Below are positions 1-6,066 of a DNA stretch of 10,308 nucleotides, piece after piece. The DNA comes from an uncultured Eubacteriales bacterium. GTDB lineage: Bacteria > Bacillota > Clostridia > Oscillospirales > Oscillospiraceae. Positions within the stretch are counted from its first letter, which is position 1. Each line of letters starts with the position of its first letter. Made by a program: the position numbers and the translations under genes. The stretch spans positions 1 through 10,308 of the forward strand of contig URBH01000064.1 of NCBI GenBank assembly GCA_900546075.1, in the 5' to 3' direction. A model generated the notes under the pieces. It saw nothing but the letters and a program-made list of their open reading frames with translations. It had not been told where the DNA came from and made no database searches.

Positions 1-18
1 AAATATAGCGCAGCCGTT

Positions 19-39
19 GCCGGCGTAAGCCGGCTTACG
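19..39. repeat. Overlapping GC-rich inverted repeats
   Basis: A perfect 16-bp palindrome, CGTAAGCCGGCTTACG, lies at 24-39. It overlaps a second inverted repeat in which GCCGGC at 19-24 and GCCGGC at 29-34 flank a 4-nt loop. The two hairpins share bases and cannot both form in one RNA. They lie about 160 nt downstream of eutN on the minus strand, followed in that direction by a short TATATTT stretch at the window edge. This could be an intergenic repeat element or part of a distal terminator; the sequence does not decide between them. Confidence 0.45.
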
Positions 40-161
40 GATGCGGCATACCCCTTGCGGGTACATACAGTATTCCGCCGTTTCCGATACCTCGATTGGA
101 CGAAAAATCTCTCGCTCACAGCTCTTGCCGATTGAATCAGAGCTTCCCTTTGTATGGAATG

Positions 162-186
162 TCCCGGAATCGATATTTTTCCGGGA
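162..186 (-). terminator. Stem-loop just after eutN, possible operon end
   Basis: A perfect 8-bp inverted repeat (TCCCGGAA at 162-169, TTCCGGGA at 179-186) with a 9-nt loop begins 8 nt after the eutN stop codon. Its position suits a 3'-end structure for the eut transcript. No run of U follows the stem on either strand, so it is not a canonical intrinsic terminator. It may instead be an RNA-stabilising or processing hairpin. The rest of 1-161 shows no supported gene. Confidence 0.4.
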
Positions 187-194
187 TTCTGACG

Positions 195-428
195 TTACTG
201 CTTCTCGTCCACGATGGCCACGACGGCGGCATCCACCGGGGCGTCCATGCAGTATTTGCTGGCAACCGTCCCCGTGGCAAGCAGCACCTTGTCCCCCGTT
301 CCCGCGCCCACCTGATCGGCGGCTACGATTCTTTCTCCGTTGCTCTCCACCACAAGGAAGGTCTGCCCTTGCAGACATGCCGCCTTCCGCGTCGCCCAGA
401 TGGCGCCTACCACTTTTCCTACCTTCAT
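195..428 (-). CDS. eutN: EutN/CcmL-family microcompartment vertex protein
   Basis: A 77-aa protein of the EutN/CcmL/CsoS4 (BMC-P) family, whose members form pentamers that cap the vertices of the polyhedral shell. It opens with the family's characteristic MKVGKVVGAIWATRK segment. A middle strand region with the 'LVV..NGE.IVAADQVGAG.GDKVLL..G' pattern and a C-terminal 'DAAVVAIVD' strand follow, matching the small beta-barrel of the family. It is slightly shorter than most members (about 85-95 aa) but looks intact. The ATG overlaps the TGA of the preceding gene (ATGA, 425-428), and a GGAGG ribosome-binding site sits 7 nt upstream inside that gene, which implies translational coupling. It is the last recognisable gene of the minus-strand operon and is followed by a stem-loop. 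Confidence 0.93.
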   Translation of the reverse strand: MKVGKVVGAIWATRKAACLQGQTFLVVESNGERIVAADQVGAGTGDKVLLATGTVASKYCMDAPVDAAVVAIVDEKQ

Positions 429-823
429 TTCTTTCCCTCCATAATTTCCTTCGCCAGCGGCGTCAGCACCGCGCCGGGACTTGGCAGCTTCCCCGCCGCC
501 CGAAGCGCCCTGGCTTCCTCCGCCGTGATGAGCTTTTTCCGTCCGCCGTCCGTGAACAGCACACCCCAGTTTTTCAGCTCCCGCTGGGCGGAAGCCAGAC
601 TTCCCGCGAGCATCCGGTTTTTCGGCGCTTCCGGCAGCCCCGGTGTGTAGAGATAGACCGGCTTTCCCTCCGCCAGCGCGGACAGCACCCGTTCCTCCCG
701 AAACCTGAGCAGCTGGGACAGGGTCAGCGAGCCGATGACCACCGCGTCGTAGGGCGGCTCCGTCACGTAGCTGTATCCCAGCTCCGCCGCCGGTTCCTTT
801 CCGATCAGCAGCGCCCGGGTCAT
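425..823 (-). CDS. Small Eut-operon protein of unknown function (Firmicute type)
   Basis: A 132-aa soluble protein with no signal peptide or membrane segment. Its position between the PduL-type EutD and EutN is where Gram-positive eut operons carry a small conserved protein of unknown role, described as the Firmicute 'eut_hyp' family (TIGR02536) that proteobacterial eut operons lack. The N-terminal half has an alternating strand-helix pattern ('ALLIG' at 4-8, 'DAVVIGSLT' at 26-34, 'KPVYLYT' at 54-60) suggesting a small Rossmann-like or flavodoxin-like fold. The tail ('GVLFTD....LITAEEARAL', about 87-107) resembles the end of PduM, a structural protein of propanediol microcompartments. That similarity is from memory and weak. 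The ATG overlaps the eutD stop (ATGA, 820-823) and GGAGG lies 8 nt upstream. The gene is well supported; function is unknown. Confidence 0.85.
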   Translation of the reverse strand: MTRALLIGKEPAAELGYSYVTEPPYDAVVIGSLTLSQLLRFREERVLSALAEGKPVYLYTPGLPEAPKNRMLAGSLASAQRELKNWGVLFTDGGRKKLITAEEARALRAAGKLPSPGAVLTPLAKEIMEGKK

Positions 824-1428
824 GGCAGTATCCTCCCCAGGTCGCCCCTTTGGAAGCCGCAGGCGTTGGCCTCGTCGTAGTCCAGATGGACGTAGGAGGC
901 AAATTCCGGGCTGACCCGCACCGCCACGTCCTCAAAAATCACCGGGCGGGCTGTGTAGGCCTTCAGCTTCACCGTCTGCTTGTCCCGGACGCCGAAACGG
1001 GCGGCGTCCTCCGGGGTCAGGTGGATGTGGCGCTTCGCCGCGATGACCCCCTGAGGAAGCGTGACCCGGCCGCACTGCCCCACGATCACCCCACCGGGGC
1101 TTCCGGCGACGTCCCCGGACAGCCGCACGGGGGCGTCGATGCCCAGCGTTCGGGCGTCGGTGAGGGAAATCTCCACCTGGGCTTCCTTCCGTTCCGGCCC
1201 CAGCACCGCCACATTCCGAAATTCTCCCTTGGGGCCGATGACCGTGACCCGCTCATTCGACAGATACTGCCCCGGCTGGGACAGGGGCCGCTTGGGCGTC
1301 AGGGGATGGCCGAACAGCACCAGCGCCTGCTGCGCCGTCACATGCACATGCCGCCCGGAGGCTTCCAGCTCCACAAAAATCCGCCCCGCGATGGCCTCGG
1401 CCAGGGCGGAAGGTTCCCAATTTTCCAT
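820..1428 (-). CDS. eutD: Phosphate acetyltransferase, PduL type (EutD role)
   Basis: This 202-aa enzyme converts acetyl-CoA plus phosphate to acetyl phosphate and CoA, letting the pathway yield ATP through acetate kinase. It belongs to the PduL family, unrelated to the Pta-type EutD of enterobacteria, and has two similar beta-barrel domains. The expected metal ligands are visible: H27 and H29 in SGRHVHVT, E86 in 'QVEIS', H134 and H136 in AKRHIHLT, and H181 in 'YVHLDYDEANACG'. R80, six residues before E86, matches the phosphate-binding arginine. The 26 residues before the first His pair are shorter than in PduL proteins with a clear encapsulation helix; only 'SALAEAIAGRI' could be a remnant. 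The start has GGGAGG 7 nt upstream, 30 nt after the eutE stop. The gene overlaps the next one by 4 nt. Confidence 0.93.
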   Translation of the reverse strand: MENWEPSALAEAIAGRIFVELEASGRHVHVTAQQALVLFGHPLTPKRPLSQPGQYLSNERVTVIGPKGEFRNVAVLGPERKEAQVEISLTDARTLGIDAPVRLSGDVAGSPGGVIVGQCGRVTLPQGVIAAKRHIHLTPEDAARFGVRDKQTVKLKAYTARPVIFEDVAVRVSPEFASYVHLDYDEANACGFQRGDLGRILP

Positions 1429-1458
1429 TCGTTTGCCTCCCTGCGGAAAAATCCGGCT

Positions 1459-2907
1459 TTACTCTCCCAGTCTCTGCAAAATCTCCTCCGTGAGCAGCTC
1501 CACCAGCTCGGCGTTTACCGCCCCGGCTGCCGCGCCGCCCCGGGGAACCGTTGGGTTTTCTCCCAAATCCCAGGCCACCCGGCGGATATTGATCAAGTCC
1601 AACGGGGAAATATTGTTGGAGGAGCTGCTGCCGCCCACCGCGCCGCAGCCCAGGGTCAGCGCCGGGAACAGCCCCGTGGTCGCGCCGATGCCCCCTAGCG
1701 CCGCCGGTGTATTGACCAGAAACCGGGACACGGGAATTTGGGACGCGAACCGGCGGATGACCGTCTCGTCCGTGGCATGAATGGCAAAGGTGTGGCCGCT
1801 TCCCTCGTGGCGCAGAACCTCCATGCACTTGCTTAAGACGGTGTCCTCGCTGTCCATGACAAAAAGCGCCAGAACGGGGCAGAGCTTTTCCATGGAATAA
1901 GGCCGGGTCGGCCCCGCCTCCTGCTCCCGGGCGACCAGCACCTTTGTCCCGTTCGGCACGGAAAATCCCGCCGCTTCCGCCAGCTTCGCCGCAGACCTCC
2001 CCACGATGTCCGGGTTCAGCGCCCCGTTGGGGCGGAACAGCAGCTTCGCAAGATCGCCCGCCTGGGCGGTATCCATGAAGTAAAAGCCCTGCCGCTCTCC
2101 CTCCGAACGCACGGCGCACTCCATGTCCTTCTCCACAATGATGCTCTGCTCGGAAGCGCAGACGGTGCCATAGTCAAAGGACTTTGACCTGGCAATACAG
2201 GCCAGCGCATGGGCGACATCCGCACTGCGGTGGATATAGGCAGGGCCGTTTCCCGCGCCGACACCGATGGCGGGCTTGCCGGAGGAATAGGCCGCCTTCA
2301 CCATGCCGGGGCCGCCGGTGGCGAGAATCAGCCGCACCGGCTCCGCCTTCATCAGCTCCTGGCAGCCGTCCAGAGACGGGATGCTCAAGCACGCCACCGC
2401 GTCGGCGGGCGCGCCTGCCGCCTGCGCCGCCTCCGCTACGATCTGCGCCGCCTTGCGGGTGCAGGCAATGGCCTTGGGATGGGGGGAAAATACGATGGCG
2501 TTGCCCGATTTCAGCGCGATCATGGCCTTGTAGCACACCGTGGAGGTGGGGTTGGTGCTGGGAACGATGGCGGCGATGACGCCCACCGGCACGCCGATCT
2601 CCCAGAGCTTTTTCTCCGGAACTTCCCGGAGAACCCCCACGGTCTTCATGTCCCGAACCGCCTCCGCCACCCGCTGGGAGGCAAAGAGATTCTTGGCTGT
2701 TTTGTCCTCCGCATTGCCGAAGCCCGTCTCCTGAACCGCCATTTCCGCCAGCGCCGACGCCTGTGCCGCAAAGGCCTTAGCCACCGCTTCCACAATGGCG
2801 TCCAGTTGACTCTGGGACAGTTCGGTCAGCTTCCGCTGCGCCGTCTCCGCCCTGCGCGCCAGCTCCCGCGCTTCCTGCCGCGCGGTCAAATCCTTGTCAA
2901 ATTCCAT
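1459..2907 (-). CDS. eutE: CoA-acylating acetaldehyde dehydrogenase EutE
   Basis: This 482-aa enzyme oxidises acetaldehyde to acetyl-CoA with NAD+ and CoA inside the microcompartment. It shows the acylating aldehyde dehydrogenase fold of EutE/PduP: the 'VPSTNPTSTVCYKAMIALK' segment (115-133), 'ATGGPGMVKAAY' (196-207), 'GVGAGNGPAYI' (215-225), catalytic Cys250 in 'SFDYGTVCASEQ', and 'GGIGATTGLFPALTLGCG' (405-422). The chosen ATG at 2907 has a perfect AAGGAGG upstream and matches the family's usual opening; an upstream in-frame extension into eutB is unlikely. There is no obvious N-terminal encapsulation helix. Instead the protein ends in a Gly/Ala/Pro-rich linker (451-465) and an amphipathic helix, 'ELVELLTEEILQRL' (467-480), that looks like a C-terminal encapsulation peptide. 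It sits 50 nt after eutB and 30 nt before eutD. Confidence 0.96.
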   Translation of the reverse strand: MEFDKDLTARQEARELARRAETAQRKLTELSQSQLDAIVEAVAKAFAAQASALAEMAVQETGFGNAEDKTAKNLFASQRVAEAVRDMKTVGVLREVPEKKLWEIGVPVGVIAAIVPSTNPTSTVCYKAMIALKSGNAIVFSPHPKAIACTRKAAQIVAEAAQAAGAPADAVACLSIPSLDGCQELMKAEPVRLILATGGPGMVKAAYSSGKPAIGVGAGNGPAYIHRSADVAHALACIARSKSFDYGTVCASEQSIIVEKDMECAVRSEGERQGFYFMDTAQAGDLAKLLFRPNGALNPDIVGRSAAKLAEAAGFSVPNGTKVLVAREQEAGPTRPYSMEKLCPVLALFVMDSEDTVLSKCMEVLRHEGSGHTFAIHATDETVIRRFASQIPVSRFLVNTPAALGGIGATTGLFPALTLGCGAVGGSSSSNNISPLDLINIRRVAWDLGENPTVPRGGAAAGAVNAELVELLTEEILQRLGE

Positions 2908-2912
2908 AGAAA

Positions 2913-2933
2913 CCTCCTTGTGGGGATATCCCC
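2913..2933 (-). promoter_or_regulatory. eutE leader: palindrome plus strong ribosome-binding site
   Basis: The 50-nt gap between eutB and eutE contains a perfect 12-bp palindrome, GGGGATATCCCC (2922-2933). On the minus strand it is followed directly by ACA and AAGGAGG (2919-2913), five bases before the eutE ATG. A GGGG/CCCC hairpin with an AUAU loop would sit just 5' of the ribosome-binding site. The strong site fixes the eutE start. A regulatory role for the hairpin is inference. Confidence 0.55.
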
Positions 2934-2957
2934 CGGCAACGCGACCCGGGATACCCG

Positions 2958-4322
2958 CTAAAACAGCAGACTTGACCCGTCGCCCGCTTTCTTTGTCAGC
3001 CGTCCGTTCTCTACGAAGCCCATCTTTTCCAGCCAGCGCTGGAACTCGGGGATGGCCGTCTTGCCCGTGATCTCCCGCAGCGCCGCCGTCTCCCGGAAGC
3101 CCGTGGTCTGGTAGTTGAGCATGATGTCGTCGCCGTGGGGAATGCCCATGAAATAGTTGCACCCGGCCATGGTCAGAAGGCTCGCCAGATTCTCAATGTC
3201 GTTCTGGTCTGCCTTCATGTGGTTGGTATAGCAGCAGTCGCACCCCATGGAAATTCCCGTGAGCTTGCCCATGAAGTGATCCTCCAGCCCCGCCCGGGTC
3301 ACCTGCCGGGCGTCGTACAGATACTCGGGGCCGATAAAGCCCACCACCGTGTTGACCAGAAACGGCGAAAACCGCTTGGCGAAGCCATAGCACCGCGCCT
3401 CCATGGTCACCTGGTCGGTGTCGAAATGGGCGTTGGAGCTGAGCTCCGAGCCCTGCCCCGTCTCGAAGTACATCACGTTGGGTCCCTCGGCGGTGCCCTG
3501 CTTCAGAAGCAGCTGCCGGGCTTCCTCCAGCGTCGCGGCGGAGAAGCCGAAGGCCTCGTTGCCCTTCTGGCTGCCCGCGATGGACTGGAAAATTAAATCG
3601 CAGGGCGCCCCCGCTTTGACGGCCTTGATCTGCGCCGTCACGTGGGCCAGCACGCAAATCTGGGTGGGAATCTGCCAATGTTCCTTGATCTCCTGAAACC
3701 GCCGCAGCACCTTGCCCACCTGCTCCGGGGAGTCCGTCACCGGGTTCAGGCCGATGACTGCGTCCCCCGCGCCGAAGCTCAGCCCCTCCAGGGTGGAGGC
3801 CGTGATGCCCTCCGGGTCGTCGGTGGTGTGGTTGGGCTGCAAGCGGCACGACAGTGTTCCCGGCAGGCCGATGGTGGTATTGCAGTGGGCGGTGACGGTG
3901 ATCTTGCTTGCGGCATAGATGAGGTCGAGATTGCCCATCAGCTTGCACACCGCCGCGATCATCTCCGCCGTCAGCCCCCGGCTGAGCTTGCGGATGTCGC
4001 TGCCCGTGGTCGTTTCGTCCAGAATCCACTCCCGCAGGTCGGACACCGTCCAGCCCCGGATTTTCTCATAGACGGTCTCGTTCACGTCGTCCTGAATGAT
4101 CCGGGTGACCTCGTCGCTTTCATAGGGGACGGCGGGGTGTTCCCGGAGATCGGCCAGCGTCAGAGCGGAAAGCACCACCTTGGCCGCCACCCGCTCCTGG
4201 GCAGTTTCCGCCGCCAGACCCGCCAGCTGGTCGCCGGTTTTTTCCTCGTTGGCCTTGGCCAGCACCTGCTTGATATCCCGGAATGTGTAGGTTTTTCCCA
4301 GCAATGTGGTTTTTAATTTCAT
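2958..4322 (-). CDS. eutB: Ethanolamine ammonia-lyase large (catalytic) subunit EutB
   Basis: EutB is the TIM-barrel subunit that, with EutC and adenosylcobalamin, converts ethanolamine to acetaldehyde and ammonia by a radical mechanism. The 454-aa length from this start equals the usual size (about 453 in enterobacteria). Substrate-contacting residues known for the E. coli enzyme fall at the same numbers: R160 and Q162 in 'SCRLQPN', N193 in 'GLNPVTD', E287 in 'YFETGQGS', and D362 in 'GCDCCYTNH'. The ATG at 4322 (MKLKTTLLGK) is preferred over an ATG nine bases upstream because it matches the family N-terminus and has AAAAAGGA at good spacing. The gene is unusually separated from eutC by eutL, eutM and eutT. 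It follows eutT after a 52-nt leader and precedes eutE by 50 nt. Confidence 0.98.
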   Translation of the reverse strand: MKLKTTLLGKTYTFRDIKQVLAKANEEKTGDQLAGLAAETAQERVAAKVVLSALTLADLREHPAVPYESDEVTRIIQDDVNETVYEKIRGWTVSDLREWILDETTTGSDIRKLSRGLTAEMIAAVCKLMGNLDLIYAASKITVTAHCNTTIGLPGTLSCRLQPNHTTDDPEGITASTLEGLSFGAGDAVIGLNPVTDSPEQVGKVLRRFQEIKEHWQIPTQICVLAHVTAQIKAVKAGAPCDLIFQSIAGSQKGNEAFGFSAATLEEARQLLLKQGTAEGPNVMYFETGQGSELSSNAHFDTDQVTMEARCYGFAKRFSPFLVNTVVGFIGPEYLYDARQVTRAGLEDHFMGKLTGISMGCDCCYTNHMKADQNDIENLASLLTMAGCNYFMGIPHGDDIMLNYQTTGFRETAALREITGKTAIPEFQRWLEKMGFVENGRLTKKAGDGSSLLF

Positions 4323-4374
4323 GTCGTTCATCCTTTTTGTGGGGTAATCTGCGCTCTTCGTCCGTTTCCGCAGT
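4323..4374 (-). promoter_or_regulatory. 52-nt leader of eutB
   Basis: This non-coding gap lies between the eutT stop and eutB start. A short inverted repeat (CTGCG at 4373-4369 and CGCAG at 4353-4349, minus-strand sense) could form a 5-bp stem with a 15-nt loop. It is followed by CCCCACAAAAAGGA, in which AAAAAGGA is the likely eutB ribosome-binding site. The CCCCACAA stretch also occurs before eutE, and with a 2-nt insertion before eutM. I see no promoter motif strong enough to call. Confidence 0.35.
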
Positions 4375-5076
4375 TTACCGTTCTTTCCCCCGGCCGGCGT
4401 CCGCGCGCTTCCCAATCATCAGCAGGTACAGCATACTGCTCATCCGGTTCATGGCCCGGAGGATATCCACCCGGGTCGGATTTCCCTCCCGGTCGCGGAA
4501 GGCCGTCACCGCCGCCAGCTCTGCCTCCCGGGCAGCGCACCGGGCGCGGTTGAGCCGGGCAATGACCGCCCCGTCCGCCGCCGAGGGCATGAAGTGGGGC
4601 TGGCCGTAATAGTCCTGAGGAAAATGGCTGCGCTTGCGCTGCTCCTCCTCCGTCAGGCCGCAGAGCCTGTCCCATTGCAGCGGCTCGTCCAGCACCTCGC
4701 AGCGGATGATCCGCCGCGCCAGCTCCAGAATCTCCCCTACAGGGGCTTCCAAGCCCTTGTCCGTCAGCTGGCAGAGGATCAGCTCCGATTCCAGCGTGTC
4801 CAGCTTTCCCCGGAAAATAATTCTGGGGTGATCCTTCACCACCAGAAAATCCCCGTTCAGATGGGTCATATGCTCCGGCTTTTCCGTCAGGAAGCCGCCG
4901 GTGAGAAGGGGAAACTTATCCTGCTTCGCCTGCTCGCCGGGACGGATCTCGATCCGTTCCCGGCTGAGATAATCCCGGGCGGCGCTGGTGAGCTGGTCGC
5001 CCTTTCCCAGATAGAAAATGCGCTTGCCCTCCCGGTTTCGGATATTCGCCCGGACGGCTTCTTCGTTATAGAGCAT
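4375..5076 (-). CDS. eutT: Cobalamin adenosyltransferase EutT
   Basis: A 233-aa ATP:cob(I)alamin adenosyltransferase supplying adenosylcobalamin to ethanolamine ammonia-lyase. Its identity rests on the EutT-specific segments 'MTHLNGDFLVVKDHPRIIFRGKLD' (split here as 70-80 and 81-93), 'RRIIRCEVLDEP' (121-132), 'HFMPSAADGAVIARLN' (161-176) and the C-terminal helix 'VDILRAMNRMSSMLYLLMI' (203-221). The enterobacterial metal-binding HX11CCX2C cluster is missing: the four cysteines (102, 126, 139, 180) are scattered and the 50-70 region has none. Metal-independent EutT enzymes of this type are known from Listeria and other Firmicutes. It starts 3 nt after the eutM stop with a poor ribosome-binding site (GGGAAG, 6 nt from the ATG), so translation is probably coupled to eutM. 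Confidence 0.93.
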   Translation of the reverse strand: MLYNEEAVRANIRNREGKRIFYLGKGDQLTSAARDYLSRERIEIRPGEQAKQDKFPLLTGGFLTEKPEHMTHLNGDFLVVKDHPRIIFRGKLDTLESELILCQLTDKGLEAPVGEILELARRIIRCEVLDEPLQWDRLCGLTEEEQRKRSHFPQDYYGQPHFMPSAADGAVIARLNRARCAAREAELAAVTAFRDREGNPTRVDILRAMNRMSSMLYLLMIGKRADAGRGKER

Positions 5077-5079
5077 TCC

Positions 5080-5385
5080 TTACTTCCCGGCGTTCGGGGT
5101 CTGGGAAGGACGCCCCTTGGGGAGAATGGAGTCCACCTCCACGTGGGGTCTCGCAATGACGTGGACGGAGATCAGCTCCCCCACCTTCTCCGCAGCCGCC
5201 GCGCCGGCGTCGGTGGCCGCCTTGACCGCGCCCACGTCGCCGCGCACCATCACGGTGACAAGGCCGCCGCCCACCTGCTCCTTGCCCACCAGCTGCACAT
5301 TGGCGGACTTGACCATGGCGTCCGCCGCCTCGATGGCGCCCACCAGTCCCTTTGTTTCAATCATGCCCAAAGAATTCGTATCCAT
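5080..5385 (-). CDS. eutM: EutM-type hexameric shell protein (BMC-H)
   Basis: A 101-aa single-domain BMC protein (Pfam PF00936) that tiles the facets of the microcompartment as hexamers with a central pore. The sequence follows the EutM/PduA pattern closely: 'LGMIETKGLVGAIEAADAMVK', pore loop 'VGGGLVTVMVRGDVGAVKAATDAG', then 'GELISVHVIARPH' and a short polar tail. The MDTNSLGMIETK start at 5385 has AAAGGA 9 nt upstream and matches the family N-terminus. An in-frame ATG at 5418 would add 11 residues (MSPHNLKGWNT) and has a strong AGGAGG only 4 nt away, lying in a palindrome; both starts remain possible. It follows eutL by 51 nt (18 nt if the upstream start is used) and precedes eutT by 3 nt. 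Confidence 0.95.
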   Translation of the reverse strand: MDTNSLGMIETKGLVGAIEAADAMVKSANVQLVGKEQVGGGLVTVMVRGDVGAVKAATDAGAAAAEKVGELISVHVIARPHVEVDSILPKGRPSQTPNAGK

Positions 5386-5410
5386 CGTGTTCCATCCTTT
5401 CAAGTTGTGC

Positions 5411-5428
5411 GGGGACATGTCCCCTCCT
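5411..5428 (-). promoter_or_regulatory. Palindrome overlapping an alternative eutM start
   Basis: A perfect 14-bp palindrome, GGGGACATGTCCCC, occupies 5411-5424 in the eutL-eutM gap. On the minus strand it overlaps an AGGAGG ribosome-binding site (5428-5423), and its central ATG is an in-frame alternative eutM start. As RNA, GGGGA and UCCCC would pair and hold CAUG in the loop, partly covering the ribosome-binding site. A role in tuning EutM translation is inferred. Confidence 0.5.
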
Positions 5429-5436
5429 GTTTTCGC

Positions 5437-6066
5437 TTACCGCTCCACCGGCGACGCCGCGATTTCCGCTACCGCGTCGGCGAAGGCTCCGCAGGCGGCG
5501 TCGCAGGCGCTTTGCGTCCCGGAAAGCAATCCGCCGCCGAAGTTCGTCTCGCTGGGCGGGGCGTAAAGTTTACATAACGTCACATCCGCCGCTTTCAGCG
5601 CCGCGTCCATGGCGTACATGCCTTCCAATGGCGGGGCGATCAGATAGGCCAGCGCCGACCCTGGGCGCACCCCCGCCTCCTTTGCCAGAAACGAGCCCAC
5701 GCTGCTGACCGTGTGGGCGAGGTACGGCACCCCCGCCGCGTCCTCGAACCCCACCCGTTCCAGCTCGGCCAGCGCCGCCTCCATGCCGCTTCGCACCGCG
5801 CCGGGGGTCTGCGCCGCCAGAATGCCGATGACCTCCCCGGCAAAGGGGGTGGTGGCGTTGGCCGCTCCGGCGTAAAAGCTGCGGGCGTATGCCACCTGCA
5901 CCTGAGCCGCCTTCGTCGCCGCGTCCAGCGCGATGTAGGTGGCGTCGTCGCAGTCCGTGGTCAGCAGCCCCAGGGACGGATACCCTTCCGGCGCGCCCAG
6001 CTGACGGCACAGCGCCGGGGCGGCGTTGGCCAGATACCGCACCGCCAGAACCTTCACCGGAATCAT
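5437..6066 (-). CDS. eutL: EutL trimeric shell protein (tandem BMC domains)
   Basis: A 209-aa shell protein of the EutL family: two circularly permuted BMC domains in one chain that assemble as trimers with a gated central pore, thought to pass large molecules such as cofactors. Family landmarks are 'YPSLGLLTTDCDDATYIALDAATKAA' (29-54, conserved SLGL and DCDD), 'VAYARSFYAGAANATTPFAGEVIGIL' and, in the second domain, 'AYLIAPPLEGMYAMDAALKAADV' and 'PPSETNFGGG'. The protein begins at MIPVKVLAVRYL and lacks about ten residues present at the front of enterobacterial EutL. The start is supported by an ATGA overlap with eutC (6063-6066) and GGAGG 7 nt upstream. A long in-frame extension into eutC is a shadow and was rejected. 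Confidence 0.97.
   Translation of the reverse strand: MIPVKVLAVRYLANAAPALCRQLGAPEGYPSLGLLTTDCDDATYIALDAATKAAQVQVAYARSFYAGAANATTPFAGEVIGILAAQTPGAVRSGMEAALAELERVGFEDAAGVPYLAHTVSSVGSFLAKEAGVRPGSALAYLIAPPLEGMYAMDAALKAADVTLCKLYAPPSETNFGGGLLSGTQSACDAACGAFADAVAEIAASPVER

Noticed and set aside
41..880. Plus-strand open frame of 279 codons across 1-880
   Set aside because: It is antisense to eutN, the small Eut protein and the end of eutD, and its Arg/Pro-rich composition is typical of GC-rich shadow frames.
2908..3162. In-frame upstream extension of eutE to 3162
   Set aside because: It overlaps the conserved 3' end of eutB. The ATG at 2907 has a perfect AAGGAGG and the usual EutE opening.
4594..5577. 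Plus-strand open frame of 327 codons opposite eutT, eutM and the end of eutL
   Set aside because: It spans three well-identified minus-strand genes and shows no recognisable domain.
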